A stretch of 64,000 nucleotides of DNA, taken from positions 2,976,001-3,040,000 of the forward strand of contig NZ_CP129613.1 in assembly GCF_030486405.1 (NCBI RefSeq). Direction: 5' to 3'. Under the pieces are notes generated by a model. It saw nothing but the letters and a program-made list of their open reading frames with translations. It ran no database searches and had not been told where the DNA came from. The DNA is from Mycolicibacterium sp. HK-90. GTDB lineage: Bacteria > Actinomycetota > Actinomycetes > Mycobacteriales > Mycobacteriaceae. The position numbers were made by a program, and so were the translations under genes. Shown here piece after piece: positions 62,500-64,000 of this stretch. Every line of letters begins with the position of its first letter. Positions within the stretch are counted from its first letter, which is position 1.

Positions 62500-63690
62500 A
62501 TGGATGGTGCTGTAGCCGGGCTCGTCTTGCTGCTCGTGTTGGTGGTGTTCGCCATCATCGTCGTGGCCAAGTCGGTGGCCCTCATTCCGCAGGCCGAGGC
62601 CGCGGTGATCGAGCGGCTCGGCCGTTACAGCCGCACCGTCAGTGGCCAGCTGACGCTGCTGGTGCCGTTCATCGACCGGATCCGGGCCCGGGTGGACCTG
62701 CGCGAGCGGGTGGTGTCCTTCCCCCCGCAGGGCGTGATCACCGAGGACAACCTGACGCTGGCCATCGATACCGTGGTGTACTTCCGGGTCACCAACCCGC
62801 AGGCGGCGGTGTACGAGATCAGCAACTACATCGTCGGTGTGGAACAGCTGACCACCACCACGCTGCGGAACGTGGTCGGCGGCATGACCCTGGAACAGAC
62901 GCTGACCTCCCGTGACTCGATCAACCAGCAACTGCGCGGGGTGCTGGACGAGGCGACCGGGCGGTGGGGCCTGAGGGTGGCGCGCGTGGAGCTGCGCAGC
63001 ATCGACCCGCCCCCGTCGATCCAGGAGTCGATGGAAAAGCAGATGAAGGCCGACCGCGAGAAGCGCGCCATGATCCTGACCGCAGAGGGTGTGCGGGAGT
63101 CGTCCATCAAACAGGCCGAGGGCCAGAAGCAGTCGCAGATCCTGGCGGCCGAGGGTGCCAAGCAGGCGGCGATCCTCGCCGCCGAGGCCGACCGCCAGTC
63201 GCGGATGCTGCGCGCCCAGGGTGAGCGGGCCGCCCAGTACCTCCAGGCGCAGGGGCAGGCCAAGGCCATCGAGAAGACCTTCGCCGCGATCAAGGCCGGC
63301 CGGCCGACGCCGGAGATGCTGGCCTATCAGTACCTGCAGACCTTGCCGCAGATGGCCAAGGGTGAGGCCAACAAGGTTTGGCTGGTGCCCAGCGATTTCG
63401 GTGCGGCATTGCAGGGTTTCACCAAGCTGCTGGGGGCACCCGGTGACGACGGGGTGTTCCGGTACACGCCGTCGCCGGTCGAGGAAGACCTGGCCAAGCC
63501 CGAGGACGACAGCGACGACGTGGCCGAGTGGTTCAACACGGACACCGATCCGGAGATCGCGCAGGCGGTGGCCAAGGCCGAGGCCGAGGCCCGCGCGACC
63601 ACGCCGCCGCTCGGTTCTGCTCCGCCGCCGTCGTCGCTGGAAAACACGCCGCCCCACGAGCTTCCGGGCGGGGCGCACCGCGCGCAGTAG
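62500..63690 (+). CDS. SPFH/stomatin-like membrane protein
   Basis: 396 residues. One N-terminal membrane helix (LVLLLVLVVFAIIVVAKSVA) precedes the SPFH domain (VIERLGRYSRTVSGQLTLLV) and a coiled coil rich in Ala/Glu/Gln (QAEGQKQSQILAAEGAKQAA). The C-terminal third is acidic and low in complexity. AGGAGGG precedes the ATG. Together with NfeD it probably organises membrane microdomains. Confidence 0.94.
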   Translation: MDGAVAGLVLLLVLVVFAIIVVAKSVALIPQAEAAVIERLGRYSRTVSGQLTLLVPFIDRIRARVDLRERVVSFPPQGVITEDNLTLAIDTVVYFRVTNPQAAVYEISNYIVGVEQLTTTTLRNVVGGMTLEQTLTSRDSINQQLRGVLDEATGRWGLRVARVELRSIDPPPSIQESMEKQMKADREKRAMILTAEGVRESSIKQAEGQKQSQILAAEGAKQAAILAAEADRQSRMLRAQGERAAQYLQAQGQAKAIEKTFAAIKAGRPTPEMLAYQYLQTLPQMAKGEANKVWLVPSDFGAALQGFTKLLGAPGDDGVFRYTPSPVEEDLAKPEDDSDDVAEWFNTDTDPEIAQAVAKAEAEARATTPPLGSAPPPSSLENTPPHELPGGAHRAQ

Positions 63691-63745
63691 CCCGGGTCCC
63701 GGTTACCGAGGGGTCATGGCTGCGAACACCTCTGATTCCCCGCCA

Positions 63746-64000
63746 TCACCGATTCGCCGGTCCGGGACGGGGCTGCAGCCGCAGTTCCACCATCGGCAGC
63801 GGTGCCCCGGTGTCGGTGATGGGCCGGCCGAGCGTCCCTTCGAGCACCAGTTTGAACTGGTCCCACGTCTTGGGGTGGCGGGCCCGGTAAGCGGCCAGCA
63901 CCTGGTTGACCCGGTGTTGGTCGAGCACGTGGGCGATCGCCGGCGCCGGCCGGTGACTGCCGAGCCACACCCGCACGTGGGGATCGGCGAGGATGTTCCG
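63746..64000 (-). CDS. Nitroreductase/F420-dependent quinone reductase family (C-terminal part)
   Basis: The frame is open to the right edge, so the N-terminus is outside. The visible 84 residues (NILADPHVRVWLGSHRPAPA, ARHPKTWDQFKLVLEG) match the C-terminal half of the deazaflavin-dependent nitroreductase family common in mycobacteria. Only the final third is seen, so the cofactor site cannot be checked. Confidence 0.6.
   Translation of the reverse strand, partial: RNILADPHVRVWLGSHRPAPAIAHVLDQHRVNQVLAAYRARHPKTWDQFKLVLEGTLGRPITDTGAPLPMVELRLQPRPGPANR

Overview
The window is a high-GC mycobacterial chromosome segment. Gene content and order match the Mycobacterium tuberculosis Rv1423 to Rv1488 region: whiA, then gap-pgk-tpi-secG, pgl-opcA-zwf-tal-tkt, ctaB, qor, ctaA, the suf operon, trxA-echA12, acn, ripA-ripB-moxR1, fabG1-inhA-hemH and nfeD-SPFH. 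No PE/PPE or PGRS genes are seen, ppc is present, and several M. tuberculosis neighbours are replaced by other genes. This suggests an environmental or rapid-growing species (Mycolicibacterium type). All homology statements come from reading the sequence and from memory; no database was searched.

Layout. 1-604: 3' end of whiA. 604-8005: an accessory block with a PH-like protein, a DUF4926-like protein, a small membrane protein preceded by a leaderless microORF, a DUF1152 protein, a TetR regulator with two palindromic operators and a fatty-acid hydroxylase, then an ABC exporter coupled to a phospholipase-D-like protein. 8093-11425: lower glycolysis and secG. 11433-12286: a membrane protein and a secreted protein. 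12453-15272: ppc. 15285-19160: a minus-strand operon of an undescribed 41-aa leaderless ORF, an MFS transporter, a substrate-binding-protein homologue with no signal peptide, and an FAD monooxygenase. 19201-26329: the pentose-phosphate operon tkt-tal-zwf-opcA-pgl. 26561-34944: ctaB, DUF1254 protein, qor, ATP-grasp protein, ctaA, an ABC exporter and mptB. 35055-41309: sufR-sufB-sufD-sufC-sufS-sufU-sufT. 41338-44657: a membrane protein, an HhH-like protein, and a TetR/GH39-like pair with its own operator. 44872-51581: trxA, echA12, an ABC-F protein, an HTH protein, and acnR-acn with an AcnR-type operator. 51879-58220: TPM-type protein, ripA, ripB, moxR1, DUF58 and VWA proteins. 58305-63690: fabG1-inhA-hemH and nfeD-SPFH. 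The minus-strand end is the C-terminus of an F420-type nitroreductase.

Two themes cross the window. First, a 33-bp repeat family (core GAYGAGCGCTYGCGCGA) sits at five or more junctions between genes of operons. At tal-zwf, zwf-opcA and DUF58-VWA each array is a small open frame of 11-residue repeats. Its start overlaps the upstream stop codon. Its stop overlaps or nearly touches the downstream start. This is the behaviour described for mycobacterial interspersed repetitive units (MIRU). Second, many genes lack a Shine-Dalgarno sequence and instead show a TANNNT hexamer exactly 6 or 7 bases before ATG or GTG, the signature of leaderless mRNAs. This fixes several start codons and exposes two microORFs.

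Regulatory sites readable directly include an AcnR-type box in the acn promoter, a SufR-type palindrome over the sufR start codon, a near-perfect LexA (SOS) box upstream of ripA, and paired operators for two TetR genes.
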